This document shows, piece by piece, positions 9,266-16,623 of a stretch of 64,000 nt of DNA. The translations under genes were made by a program, and so were the position numbers. Location: assembly GCF_040518285.1 (NCBI RefSeq), contig NZ_CP155449.1, positions 372,001-436,000 on the forward strand, written 5' to 3'. Source of the stretch: Knoellia sp. S7-12. Lineage in GTDB: Bacteria; Actinomycetota; Actinomycetes; Actinomycetales; Dermatophilaceae. Positions within the stretch are counted from its first letter, which is position 1. Every line of letters begins with the position of its first letter. The notes below the pieces were generated by a model. It did not search any database and was not told where the DNA came from. It worked only from the letters and a program-made list of their open reading frames with translations.

Positions 9266-9291
9266 TTACGAAAAGGGAACCCTTTTCGTAA
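9266..9291. promoter_or_regulatory. Perfect 26-bp palindrome upstream of the serine recombinase
   Basis: Arms TTACGAAAAGGG and CCCTTTTCGTAA flank a central AA dinucleotide with no mismatch. Serine recombinases bind inverted half-sites around a two-base crossover, so this fits a recombination site I; it could equally be an operator for autoregulation. It lies between the divergent recombinase gene and the gene at 9328. Confidence 0.6.
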
Positions 9292-9327
9292 GGTCTGCCT
9301 GTCGGTGGTCAGGCATAGCCTCCGTTT

Positions 9328-9708
9328 GTGTCCGACGCGGTGGATAATGACGACCCGATTGCCTGGGTTGATGAGCGTCACCTCGGCTCGTTGGTGGGCG
9401 CTAGGTACGGAGCGGACGCCGAACGGTTTGAGATCTCGCTCGTGCGCTTCCTAGCGAAGGAGGGCTTCGGAGAGCTCCATCGTCGGGAGCGGTTTCGGGC
9501 AGACGGGGCACGCATCGGACCTGATCTGAAGGTGCCCCTAGATACCGCAGCGCTCGTCCTGGAGATCTTCGAAGCTGCGAGAACGGCCGTTCTTCGAGTG
9601 CTCGCCCGAGACGAAGCGGACCTGCCGCTGCGCTACGTCCAATTGGAGGAAGTGCTAAGCCTCCTGTTGGAGGCCGGTTGTGAACCGCCCGGCTCTGTGG
9701 ACGGGTGA
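9328..9708 (+). CDS. Hypothetical protein
   Basis: A 126-residue, rather acidic protein starting at GTG 9328, 36 bases after the palindrome. It has no recognised domain. The sequence is mainly helical (ERFEISLVRFLAKEGFGEL, then TAALVLEIFEAARTAVLRVL, then LPLRYVQLEEVLSLLLEAG), which suggests a small helical bundle. It is divergent from the serine recombinase and could share its regulation. Confidence 0.5.
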   Translation: MSDAVDNDDPIAWVDERHLGSLVGARYGADAERFEISLVRFLAKEGFGELHRRERFRADGARIGPDLKVPLDTAALVLEIFEAARTAVLRVLARDEADLPLRYVQLEEVLSLLLEAGCEPPGSVDG

Positions 9709-9761
9709 GCGCAGGAGCAAGCTCGCGCGCGCGTGCGCGTTGACCCCCGCCAAAACCGCCA

Positions 9762-10853
9762 CTAGGCGGCAGGCGAGAGCGTTCGGAGCGAGCCCTTCTC
9801 GTAGTCCAGATGTCGGAGGGGGCAGTGGTCGGCGATGACGCCCTGCAACACATCTGCGGGCGTCAGGCCAGACTGAGCGGCCAGCCGTCGATACTTCTGG
9901 ACGGTCTTGTCCTTCGCAGGGCACGCCCACCCGATCGCATCGAGCTGGAGCTGTCCAAGCAACCCCCGCCTGTCGCTAGCGGACAGCTCCGTTGTCTCGT
10001 CCATGACTCGGCGCAACTTGGCCTCTGGGTCGCCAACTGGCACGTTGAAGCGCGATCGCTGGAAGTGGCGCCAGGTCAGCATCGTTAGATCGGGGGCGGT
10101 CAGGTCTTGCAGGGTCGCGATGCCATTCTCGCGGAGCGCTCGACTGCGCATCTGCAGTTCGAAGCGGACGGTCTCGGCACTGGCCAGACGTGGCGCCTCA
10201 AATGACGGGATCGCATCGCGCAGGTAGGCGCGAGTTTGCCAGCGCATCGTCTTGCGATAGACCGTTTCGACCCCTGGACCGTCAGATGCGTGATGTGCCG
10301 TGGTCTTGGCTCTTTGAGCAGCGATGCGACTCAATCCAGCCAAGTGTGGAGCGGCGACCCCTCTGGGCGCGGTGAAGTCCCTGACGAGGTCCAACCTCAT
10401 GAGCGCGGCGGCGTCCGGCGTCCCATCCCACGTGACTAGATCGGAGGCATGCTGCCAAGCCTGCTGCGCTGCCGGCAAGACCTCATCGAGCTGAGCGGCA
10501 ACAGAGTTGGTGCCCATGAGGAGACGAGGAACGGAGAATTCGAGGAGGCCTTCCGGTCGCCCCCGCCCTCGGTCCAAACGCAGGCGCACGCCTCCTTCCA
10601 ACTCCAGCACTCCCTTGTGTCCGGAGGAACGGGCGAGTCTTACGGTGCGACCGAAGGATGCGTGTGAGATGCCGGCTCGTAGAGCGACCGTGTCCACTCT
10701 CGGTGTCGGCAGGTGCGCAATATCTGGGTACGTGCGCCTCCTGTTAGTTGCCGCCGACGTTGTGACGCTTTTGTCAGCGTGCCCCGCAGGGGAGACCCGA
10801 GGCGCACGGACCGGCCGGTTCACACCCGACCGGTCCGTGCCTGACGCACTCAC
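9762..10853 (-). CDS. Putative replication initiator of the integrative element (phage CRI / gene II-like)
   Basis: A 363-residue protein starting at GTG one base after the stop of the HTH gene, so probably translationally coupled. Features resembling rolling-circle initiators of the gene II/CRI type are LMRLDLVRDF (about residues 150-160), the conserved V-x-R-K-x-x-RWQTRAYLRD block (about 205-220) and ETVRFELQMRSRALRENGI (about 230-248). I cannot point to an HUH motif with certainty. The order rep - excisionase - integrase - tRNA is typical of actinobacterial integrative elements. Function is a moderately supported inference. Confidence 0.55.
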   Translation of the reverse strand: MSASGTDRSGVNRPVRAPRVSPAGHADKSVTTSAATNRRRTYPDIAHLPTPRVDTVALRAGISHASFGRTVRLARSSGHKGVLELEGGVRLRLDRGRGRPEGLLEFSVPRLLMGTNSVAAQLDEVLPAAQQAWQHASDLVTWDGTPDAAALMRLDLVRDFTAPRGVAAPHLAGLSRIAAQRAKTTAHHASDGPGVETVYRKTMRWQTRAYLRDAIPSFEAPRLASAETVRFELQMRSRALRENGIATLQDLTAPDLTMLTWRHFQRSRFNVPVGDPEAKLRRVMDETTELSASDRRGLLGQLQLDAIGWACPAKDKTVQKYRRLAAQSGLTPADVLQGVIADHCPLRHLDYEKGSLRTLSPAA

Positions 10854-10854
10854 G

Positions 10855-11202
10855 TCAGTTGAACCGGCCGCGGGCGAGGGGCCGAGTGGCCGGGCGCGTC
10901 CCCTCGTGGAGAATGCGCTCGCACTCCGACAGGCGGATGCGCACCAACCCGCCGATCTTCACGGTCTCGATGCGCCTCTGCTTTGTGAGGTCGCGGAGGT
11001 AGCCCTCCTTGACGTTCATGTACGTCGCGGCCTGCCAGTACTCAAAGACGGGATCGTCGTTGAGCTTGCGCATCTCGTGCAGAGGCGGTGAATCGTGCTT
11101 GCCGGATGATGATGAGGACGAGCGTGTTGATGATGACTCCATGTCGGGAGCCGCCTTCCTGTTGGTGTCCTTGTTAGGCCGGGCGGCCTGGACAGGAAGC
11201 AC
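10855..11202 (-). CDS. Excisionase-like HTH DNA-binding protein
   Basis: A 115-residue protein with a serine-rich N-terminal 40 residues and a winged-helix excisionase domain (about 50-105): VFEYWQAATYMNVKEGYLRDL, then QRRIETVKIGGLVRIRLSECERIL. This is the HTH_17/MerR-like pattern of excisionases that bend att DNA. A downstream ATG (MESSSTRS, at residue 21) is a possible alternative start. It lies between the integrase and the putative replication gene, consistent with controlling excision. Confidence 0.75.
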   Translation of the reverse strand: MLPVQAARPNKDTNRKAAPDMESSSTRSSSSSSGKHDSPPLHEMRKLNDDPVFEYWQAATYMNVKEGYLRDLTKQRRIETVKIGGLVRIRLSECERILHEGTRPATRPLARGRFN

Positions 11203-11234
11203 CGTGGGTGTTGGCCACCCTTAACGTCGAGTGC

Positions 11235-12563
11235 TCATCCGGCGGGAGTCATGAACGCCTCCGAGAGCCGGGAAGCGAGGGCCTTGTCGGCGGCCTCGGT
11301 TGAGTGCAGGTAGATGAGCGAGGCCCGGGCGGTTGAGTGTCCGAGCCGCCTCATCAGATCGGGCAAACTCGCGCCGTGCTGCGCTGCGAGAGTGGCACCG
11401 GTGTGTCGCAGGTCGTGGAACCTCAGGTCGGGCCGACCCGCAGCAATGGCTGCGCGCCTGAAGATCGCTGAGCGGTTGGAACTGTGGAGGGCGGTCCCTC
11501 GACTGGTTGGGAAGAGGAGGGCGTCCGGTCCAGGTGCGACGTACTCGGTGACATGGAGTTCCAGCGCGTCCAAGACGGGGCGAGGGAGGTGGATGCTTCG
11601 CCGTCCAGCGGATGACTTGGGTGACCCGAAGCTGCGACCGGTTCCTGGGACGTAGGTCAGTGCCCGTTCGATCTCGATCGTCCCTCGTGCCAGATCGAGA
11701 TGGCGGCGGGCCAAGCCGAAGACCTCTCCGGCCCGCAAAGCTCCGAAGGCCGCCACCAACACTGCGACTCGGTACCGCTCGGGCATTGCCAGCGCGATGA
11801 GGCTCAGTTCCTCCGGCGTCGCGGGATGAGTCGTCGATGATGAGGAGGTTGCACCCCCTCGTACCTTGCAGGGGTTCGCAGGGATGAGGCCAGCGTCGAC
11901 GGCCGATGCCATGACAGCGCTCAGCATCCGGTAAGCGTTGGCCGTCTGTGCCCGCCCCGGATCAACTGAGACACGTGCGGTGCCGGTCAACTCCGGCGAA
12001 CCGGCAGCTGCCCAAGCGTCGTAGACGCGGCGGGGGATGCGCCCGGTGTCAGAAATGTCATGCCCCTTAGCGCGGGCCCAGGACCGCAGCGCCTGACGCC
12101 AACGAGCGCTTCCAACGGTGATGGAACTCCGCCTCGACGAGGCTTCCTCGGACGCCTCCATGACCCACCTGAACCACCGATCCACGTGGCCAGAAGTGAT
12201 GTCCCTCATCTGGTGTTCGCCCAGATCGGGGCACGTTGTGGTGGCTGTGGCTCGCACGGAAGGCTGTGTGATGAATCGTGTCATCAGACCGCGATACAAC
12301 GCCCGTGTCTTCGGCTTCAGGCCGGTGTGCGCCGCCAGCCAGTCCTCCGCGAAGTCCCGGAGGAGCACATGACCTGCGTTCGGATCCTGCCAGCCTCCGC
12401 CGAGGAGCCGAGCGTGCTCCAAGGTAAGCCAGCGGTCAGCGTCTCGAGCAGAGACGAAGGTCTTTGCGGCCTTGATGACTTCGCCGTGAGGGCCTGTGTA
12501 ACGAGCCTGGAACCGGGTTGAAGGCAGCTTGCGAATATTGCCGAACTGGCGCTTAGAGGACAT
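11235..12563 (-). CDS. Tyrosine recombinase / integrase of the tRNA-Gly element
   Basis: A 442-residue phage-type integrase. The start is ATG 12563, preceded by GCAGGAG at good spacing; the longer frame to 12644 lacks such a signal. It has an N-terminal arm-binding segment, a SAM-like core-binding domain (about 70-190), and a catalytic domain with the arginine in ALRAGEVFGL, HDLRHTGATL (H-x-x-R), LGHSTARAS and the nucleophilic tyrosine in LIYLHSTEA. The gene ends facing the replication module and its 5' end is 130 bases from tRNA-Gly, the usual place for an integrase that recombines at the tRNA 3' end. Confidence 0.92.
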   Translation of the reverse strand: MSSKRQFGNIRKLPSTRFQARYTGPHGEVIKAAKTFVSARDADRWLTLEHARLLGGGWQDPNAGHVLLRDFAEDWLAAHTGLKPKTRALYRGLMTRFITQPSVRATATTTCPDLGEHQMRDITSGHVDRWFRWVMEASEEASSRRSSITVGSARWRQALRSWARAKGHDISDTGRIPRRVYDAWAAAGSPELTGTARVSVDPGRAQTANAYRMLSAVMASAVDAGLIPANPCKVRGGATSSSSTTHPATPEELSLIALAMPERYRVAVLVAAFGALRAGEVFGLARRHLDLARGTIEIERALTYVPGTGRSFGSPKSSAGRRSIHLPRPVLDALELHVTEYVAPGPDALLFPTSRGTALHSSNRSAIFRRAAIAAGRPDLRFHDLRHTGATLAAQHGASLPDLMRRLGHSTARASLIYLHSTEAADKALASRLSEAFMTPAG

Positions 12564-12690
12564 GCGGTGCTCCTGCGGTGGGGTCTTGTCTGACCCGCGC
12601 ATTTGGCACGATCTGGCACGTTTGCGTCTTGTGCTCACACCCACGTCAGTCCGAAGGGCTCAAAAACCCCTGCTGACCTGCGGTTTTGTG

Positions 12691-12735
12691 TGGAGCCGGT
12701 GACGAGAATCGAACTCGCGTGTCCAGCTTGGGAAG
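12691..12735. other. Probable attachment site at the tRNA-Gly 3' end
   Basis: The 3' half of tRNA-Gly(CCC), from the anticodon arm to CCA, faces the integrase gene. Integrases of this class use the T-arm/3' end of a tRNA as attB. No second copy of the tRNA 3' end was found by eye to the left, so the other junction is probably outside the window. Confidence 0.5.
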
Positions 12736-12764
12736 CTGGCGCTCTACCATTGAGCTACACCGGC
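12691..12764 (-). tRNA. tRNA-Gly (anticodon CCC)
   Basis: Cloverleaf on the minus strand: acceptor GCCGGTG pairs with CACCGGC, followed by discriminator T and an encoded CCA. The anticodon stem CCAGC/GCTGG closes the loop TTCCCAA (anticodon CCC, reading GGG), and the T-arm contains GTTCGATTC. The gene is intact despite the neighbouring insertion. Confidence 0.95.
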
Positions 12765-12766
12765 AA

Positions 12767-12788
12767 GCGCCCCCGACATTGAGGGCGC
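12767..12788 (-). terminator. Hairpin after the WYL regulator
   Basis: Inverted repeat GCGCCC / GGGCGC with a ten-base loop, between the stop of the regulator at 12799 and the tRNA-Gly gene, both on the minus strand. Confidence 0.45.
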
Positions 12789-12798
12789 GGACGTGAGT

Positions 12799-13812
12799 TT
12801 AACCCACCGTCGCAGCCGTGCTGGAGCCCCCACCCGAGTCCCCGTCCTCACCCGCGGCCGCGAATCGCGCCGCCCATGACGCCATCGCCTCGCGCACCTC
12901 CGGCCCTGCCTCCTCGATCGTGAATGGCGCCCCCACCAGGCCCATCCCGAGCAGCAGGAACCCGATGTCGCGCGCTTCGCCCGTCACTCGGCAGCGACCC
13001 TCGCCGAGGTCCTCCACCGTCGTCCACCGGCCGATGCGCTTCTCGACGTCAGCGGCAGAAGCCTCGACCACCGTGACCAGCCGGTGTCCCTGGACACGTC
13101 CGGAGAGACCTGAGCGCACGTATGCCGCCGCGTCACCTCCTGGGATCTCGCGCCTCCGGAACAGGGACTTCGTGCCAAGCGGGTCCGTGAGCCGATCGAG
13201 CCGGAACGACCGCCAGTCCGATCGCTCGAGGTCGAACGCCAACAAATACCACCGACGCCCCACGGTCACCAGCTGGTGCGGCTCGACGTGACGCCGAGCG
13301 AGCTCGCCCGCCGCGACCCCGCCACGAGCGGTGTAGGAGAACCGAATTCGCTCTGAGTCGCGAATTGCTTGGGCGATGGCTCCGAGCACCGACGCCTCGA
13401 CCTCGGGCGCCTCCGCGAACGGCGAGTCGACCGTGGCAGCCCGCAAGGCTTCCGCCCGTCGGCGCAACCTTGTCGGCAACACCTGGACGACCTTCGACAG
13501 TGCGGACAGCGTCGAGTCGGCCAACGCACCTGACTGTGCCGATGCGGTCTGGCCCAACGCGACCACCATCGCGATCGCCTCGTCCTCGTCGACGACCAGC
13601 GGAGGCATCGACCCGCCCGACCCCAACTGGTAGCCGCCCTCGACGCCGCGCGACGACGTCACCGGGTAGCCGAGCTCGCGCAGCCGGTCGATGTCGCGCC
13701 GCAACGTGCGGTCGGAGACGTCGAGGCGAGAGGCCAGCTCCACCCCCGGCCAGAACCGATGGGTCTGGAGGAGTGAGAGCAACCGAAGGGTGCGAGAGCT
13801 CGTGTTGGCCAT
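12799..13812 (-). CDS. YafY-family transcriptional regulator (HTH + WYL)
   Basis: A 337-residue regulator: an N-terminal HTH_11 domain (SRTLRLLSLLQTHRFWPGVELA, then DVSDRTLRRDIDRLRELGYPV), a WYL domain (about 140-215; FSYTARGG, HVEPHQLV, GRRWYLLAFD, W-x-FRLDR) and a C-terminal WCX extension with EARDIGFLLLGMGLVG. WYL domains sense ligands or DNA damage products. It is divergent from an MFS efflux pump with only about 60 bases between starts, a typical local regulator-pump pair. A palindrome between the genes is the likely operator. Confidence 0.9.
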   Translation of the reverse strand: MANTSSRTLRLLSLLQTHRFWPGVELASRLDVSDRTLRRDIDRLRELGYPVTSSRGVEGGYQLGSGGSMPPLVVDEDEAIAMVVALGQTASAQSGALADSTLSALSKVVQVLPTRLRRRAEALRAATVDSPFAEAPEVEASVLGAIAQAIRDSERIRFSYTARGGVAAGELARRHVEPHQLVTVGRRWYLLAFDLERSDWRSFRLDRLTDPLGTKSLFRRREIPGGDAAAYVRSGLSGRVQGHRLVTVVEASAADVEKRIGRWTTVEDLGEGRCRVTGEARDIGFLLLGMGLVGAPFTIEEAGPEVREAMASWAARFAAAGEDGDSGGGSSTAATVG

Positions 13813-13834
13813 GAATCAAGACTGACAGGAATAG

Positions 13835-13851
13835 CGGTCAGAAAGTGACCG
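13835..13851. promoter_or_regulatory. Operator palindrome between WYL regulator and MFS pump
   Basis: Perfect inverted repeat CGGTCA-GAAAG-TGACCG. It overlaps a potential GTG start at 13845 and would cover the -35 area of a leaderless transcript with a TAGCGT -10 about seven bases before ATG 13875. It is probably bound by the neighbouring WYL regulator (inference). Confidence 0.5.
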
Positions 13852-13874
13852 GTAGCACTTCTAGCGTCGTCGAC

Positions 13875-15377
13875 ATGGACACCACAACAGCCGAAGCCAC
13901 GGCAGCAGACCCCACGACCGACCGGACCAACGAAACAGAGGTGAGCGAGCGGCATACCCCGATTTCTGGACGGGCGCGCACGCTCGCTCTCGTCAGCCTG
14001 CTCCTCGCCTCGACGATGGAGCTCATCGACGTCACCATCGTCAACGTCGCCCTCCCGACCATCGAGCGCTCCCTCGGTGCGAGCGCGGCGATGCTCCAGT
14101 GGGTCGTCGCGGCCTACCCGCTCGCGTTCGGCATCGCGCTCATCGCCGGTGCGCGGATGGGGGACCGCTACGGCCGCAAGCGCCTCTTCATCGCCGGGCT
14201 GGTCGGCTTCACCTTCGCGTCGGCAGCATGCGGATTCGCCGGCAACATCGAGCTGCTTGTCGCCTTCCGTGCCATCCAGGGCATCGCCGCAGCCGCGATG
14301 GTGCCGCAGGTCCTCACGAGCATCCAAGTGATGTATGCACCGTCCGAGCGTGGCAAGGCGATGGGCATCTTCTCCGGTCTGGCCGGTCTCGCCAGCGTCG
14401 CCGGCCCGATCCTCGGCGCCGTGCTCACCGACATCAGCGGATGGCGCGCGGTCTTCCTCGTCAACATCCCCATCGGTGTGGTCGCGCTCATCGCGGCACT
14501 GCGCTTCATCCCCGAGTCACGCTCCGAGCACCCCGTGAGCATCAACGTGCGCTCCGTCCTCATCCTCGCGGTCGGTCTGCTCGGTGTTCTCTACCCGTTG
14601 ACCATGGGCCACGAGCTCGGTTGGCCCATGTGGACGTATGCCGTGATGGCCGGCGGTCTGCTCGTGCTCGCCGTCTTCCTGAAGTCCCAGCGTCGCGTCG
14701 AGTCGGGCGGCGCCGAGCCGCTCGTCACGACCTCGCTGTATGCCGGTCGCGGCTTCCGCGGTGCCACTCTCGTGGGCTCCTTGCTCTTCGTCGTCTGTGC
14801 CGGCTACTTCCTGTCGACCACGTTGTATCTCCAGATCGGGCTGGAGTGGTCGGTCCTCAAGGCGGGACTCGTCAACATCCCGTTCGCGATCACGGCGACG
14901 CTCGGCGCCGGCACCGGCGCAGCGGTTCTCCTGCAGCGCATGGGTCGGCAGGTGCTCCTCATGGGCGCCGTCGTCATGGCCGCCGGGCTCGGCCTCCTCG
15001 CCCTCGTGGTGAGCGATGCGACAACCACCACGAGCTACTGGGTGTTCGCCGCGACCTTCGCGGTCGTCGGCCTGGGCTTCGGGTTCATGGTCTCCTCCAT
15101 CGCACCGCTGGGACTCGCCAAGGTCGAGGGCCGCCACGCGGGCTCGGCCTCGGGTCTGTTCAACACGACCACCCAGCTCGCGAATGCCGTCGGAGCTGCT
15201 GCCATCGGCACGCTGTTCTTCCAGGTGGCCAGCGCACAGGAGGGGCGCGTCCCCGTGGATCTGTTCCGGCCGGCATACCTCGTCGTCCTCGTCGTGGCCG
15301 TGGCACTGCTCGGGCTAGTGGCCCTGTCGACCCGGCTCATCCCGGCCGACGCCCACGAGTTCGGGGATCAAGGCTAG
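13875..15377 (+). CDS. MFS transporter, DHA2 (14-TM drug:H+ antiporter) family
   Basis: About 500 residues with 14 predicted membrane spans. The first span contains the DHA2 signature LIDVTIVNVALPTI; motif A appears as GARMGDRYGRKRLF and motif C-like segments as GLAGLASVAGPILGAVL. The start at ATG 13875 is preferred because the upstream GTG at 13845 lies inside the operator palindrome. Substrates are probably toxic hydrophobic compounds, by family. It is regulated by the divergent WYL regulator (inference). Confidence 0.9.
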   Translation: MDTTTAEATAADPTTDRTNETEVSERHTPISGRARTLALVSLLLASTMELIDVTIVNVALPTIERSLGASAAMLQWVVAAYPLAFGIALIAGARMGDRYGRKRLFIAGLVGFTFASAACGFAGNIELLVAFRAIQGIAAAAMVPQVLTSIQVMYAPSERGKAMGIFSGLAGLASVAGPILGAVLTDISGWRAVFLVNIPIGVVALIAALRFIPESRSEHPVSINVRSVLILAVGLLGVLYPLTMGHELGWPMWTYAVMAGGLLVLAVFLKSQRRVESGGAEPLVTTSLYAGRGFRGATLVGSLLFVVCAGYFLSTTLYLQIGLEWSVLKAGLVNIPFAITATLGAGTGAAVLLQRMGRQVLLMGAVVMAAGLGLLALVVSDATTTTSYWVFAATFAVVGLGFGFMVSSIAPLGLAKVEGRHAGSASGLFNTTTQLANAVGAAAIGTLFFQVASAQEGRVPVDLFRPAYLVVLVVAVALLGLVALSTRLIPADAHEFGDQG

Positions 15378-15386
15378 ATTTGGCGG

Positions 15387-15962
15387 GTGCTGCTCAGCGA
15401 CAGAGACATCAAGGCCGAGGTCGACTCCCAAAGGGTCGTCCTCGATCCTTGGGATCCCGAGATGATCCAACCCAGCAGCATCGACGTGCGGCTCGACCGC
15501 TACTTCCGGTTGTTCGACAATCACAAGTACCCCTACATCGACCCGCGCGAGGACCAGCCCGACCTCACGCGCCTGATCGAGGTCGAGCCGGACGAGCCGT
15601 TCGTGCTGCACCCGGGCGAGTTCGTCCTGGGCTCGATCTACGAGACCGTGACCCTGCCCGACGACATCGCCGCGCGGGTCGAGGGCAAGTCCAGCCTGGG
15701 CCGACTCGGACTGCTCACCCACGCGACGGCTGGCTTCGTGGACCCGGGCTTCTCGGGGCACGTGACGCTCGAGCTGAGCAACGTCGCGACCCTGCCGATC
15801 AAGCTGTGGCCGGGGATGAAGGTCGGCCAGCTGTGCTTCTTCCGCCTCTCCAGCCCGGTCGAGAACCCCTATGGGTCAGCGAAATACGGCTCGCACTACC
15901 AGGGACAGCGGGGCCCAACGGCCAGCCGCTCGTTCAAGAACTTCCACCACACCCAGGTCTGA
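15387..15962 (+). CDS. dcd: dCTP deaminase, dUMP-forming type
   Basis: A 191-residue trimeric enzyme of the dCTP deaminase/dUTPase superfamily, starting at GTG 15387. Recognisable blocks are [35 protein letters not shown] (phosphate-binding serine and arginine) and [18 protein letters not shown] with the catalytic glutamate. The length and the actinobacterial context fit the bifunctional form that converts dCTP directly to dUMP for thymidylate synthesis. It begins ten bases after the MFS gene. Confidence 0.95.
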   Translation: MLLSDRDIKAEVDSQRVVLDPWDPEMIQPSSIDVRLDRYFRLFDNHKYPYIDPREDQPDLTRLIEVEPDEPFVLHPGEFVLGSIYETVTLPDDIAARVEGKSSLGRLGLLTHATAGFVDPGFSGHVTLELSNVATLPIKLWPGMKVGQLCFFRLSSPVENPYGSAKYGSHYQGQRGPTASRSFKNFHHTQV

Positions 15963-15993
15963 TGCTCACAGAGCTCGCCGCCGGTGACAGTGC

Positions 15994-16623
15994 GTGACAC
16001 CACCACCGACCCACCTCGCTGATCTGCGCGGGAGCACGCCTCCGGGCGCTGAAGCCGTGGCCCTCGTCCTGCACGGCGGAGGAGAGAGCGGTCATGACCC
16101 GATGTCGTGGCTCAAAGGACCGGTCGTGCGAATGCGCCCCTTTGCCAAGGCGATCGAGCGGCGGGCCGACGACCGCATCGCCGTCGTCCGGCTCAGGAAC
16201 CGCCACTTCGGGTGGAACGGCGACGAGCGGACGCCACTCATCGATGCGCGCTGGGCTCTTGATGAGATCCGAGGCCGCTATGCCGGGCGGCCGATCGCGC
16301 TCATCGGTCACTCCATGGGCGGTCGGGTCATCACCCACCTCGCGAACGAGCCGGACGTGACGACCGTCGTCGGCCTCGCGCCCTGGCTCACGGGCAGGGA
16401 CCCAGACTTCGGGCGCCCGGGTCTGCGCGTCCTGCTGATGCACGGGCTCGATGACCGGGTCACCGATCCACGCCGCACCGAGGCGCTGTCGCACCGGCTG
16501 CGCGCTCAGGGGGCCGACGTCACGTGGCGGCCGGTCGAGGGTGACGGGCATGCGATGCTGCGGCATCCGCTGACCTGGCACCGCGAGGTCGCCGAGTTCG
16601 TCACCCAGTCCCTGCTGAGTTAG
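15994..16623 (+). CDS. Alpha/beta hydrolase
   Basis: A 209-residue alpha/beta hydrolase starting at GTG 15994. LVLHGGGESG provides the oxyanion-hole strand, the nucleophile elbow is GHSMGG (Ser about residue 109), the acid is in LLMHGLDDRVTD and the histidine in GDGHAMLRHP. It is compact, with little room for a lid, like dienelactone-hydrolase or serine-esterase relatives. The substrate is unknown. Its stop abuts the stop of the converging ABC ATPase gene with no gap. Confidence 0.8.
   Translation: MTPPPTHLADLRGSTPPGAEAVALVLHGGGESGHDPMSWLKGPVVRMRPFAKAIERRADDRIAVVRLRNRHFGWNGDERTPLIDARWALDEIRGRYAGRPIALIGHSMGGRVITHLANEPDVTTVVGLAPWLTGRDPDFGRPGLRVLLMHGLDDRVTDPRRTEALSHRLRAQGADVTWRPVEGDGHAMLRHPLTWHREVAEFVTQSLLS

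Noticed and set aside
14099..15997. 632-codon plus-strand frame overlapping the first MFS gene and dcd
   Set aside because: Arg/Pro/His-rich translation with no domain; it is the shifted frame of the MFS and dcd genes.
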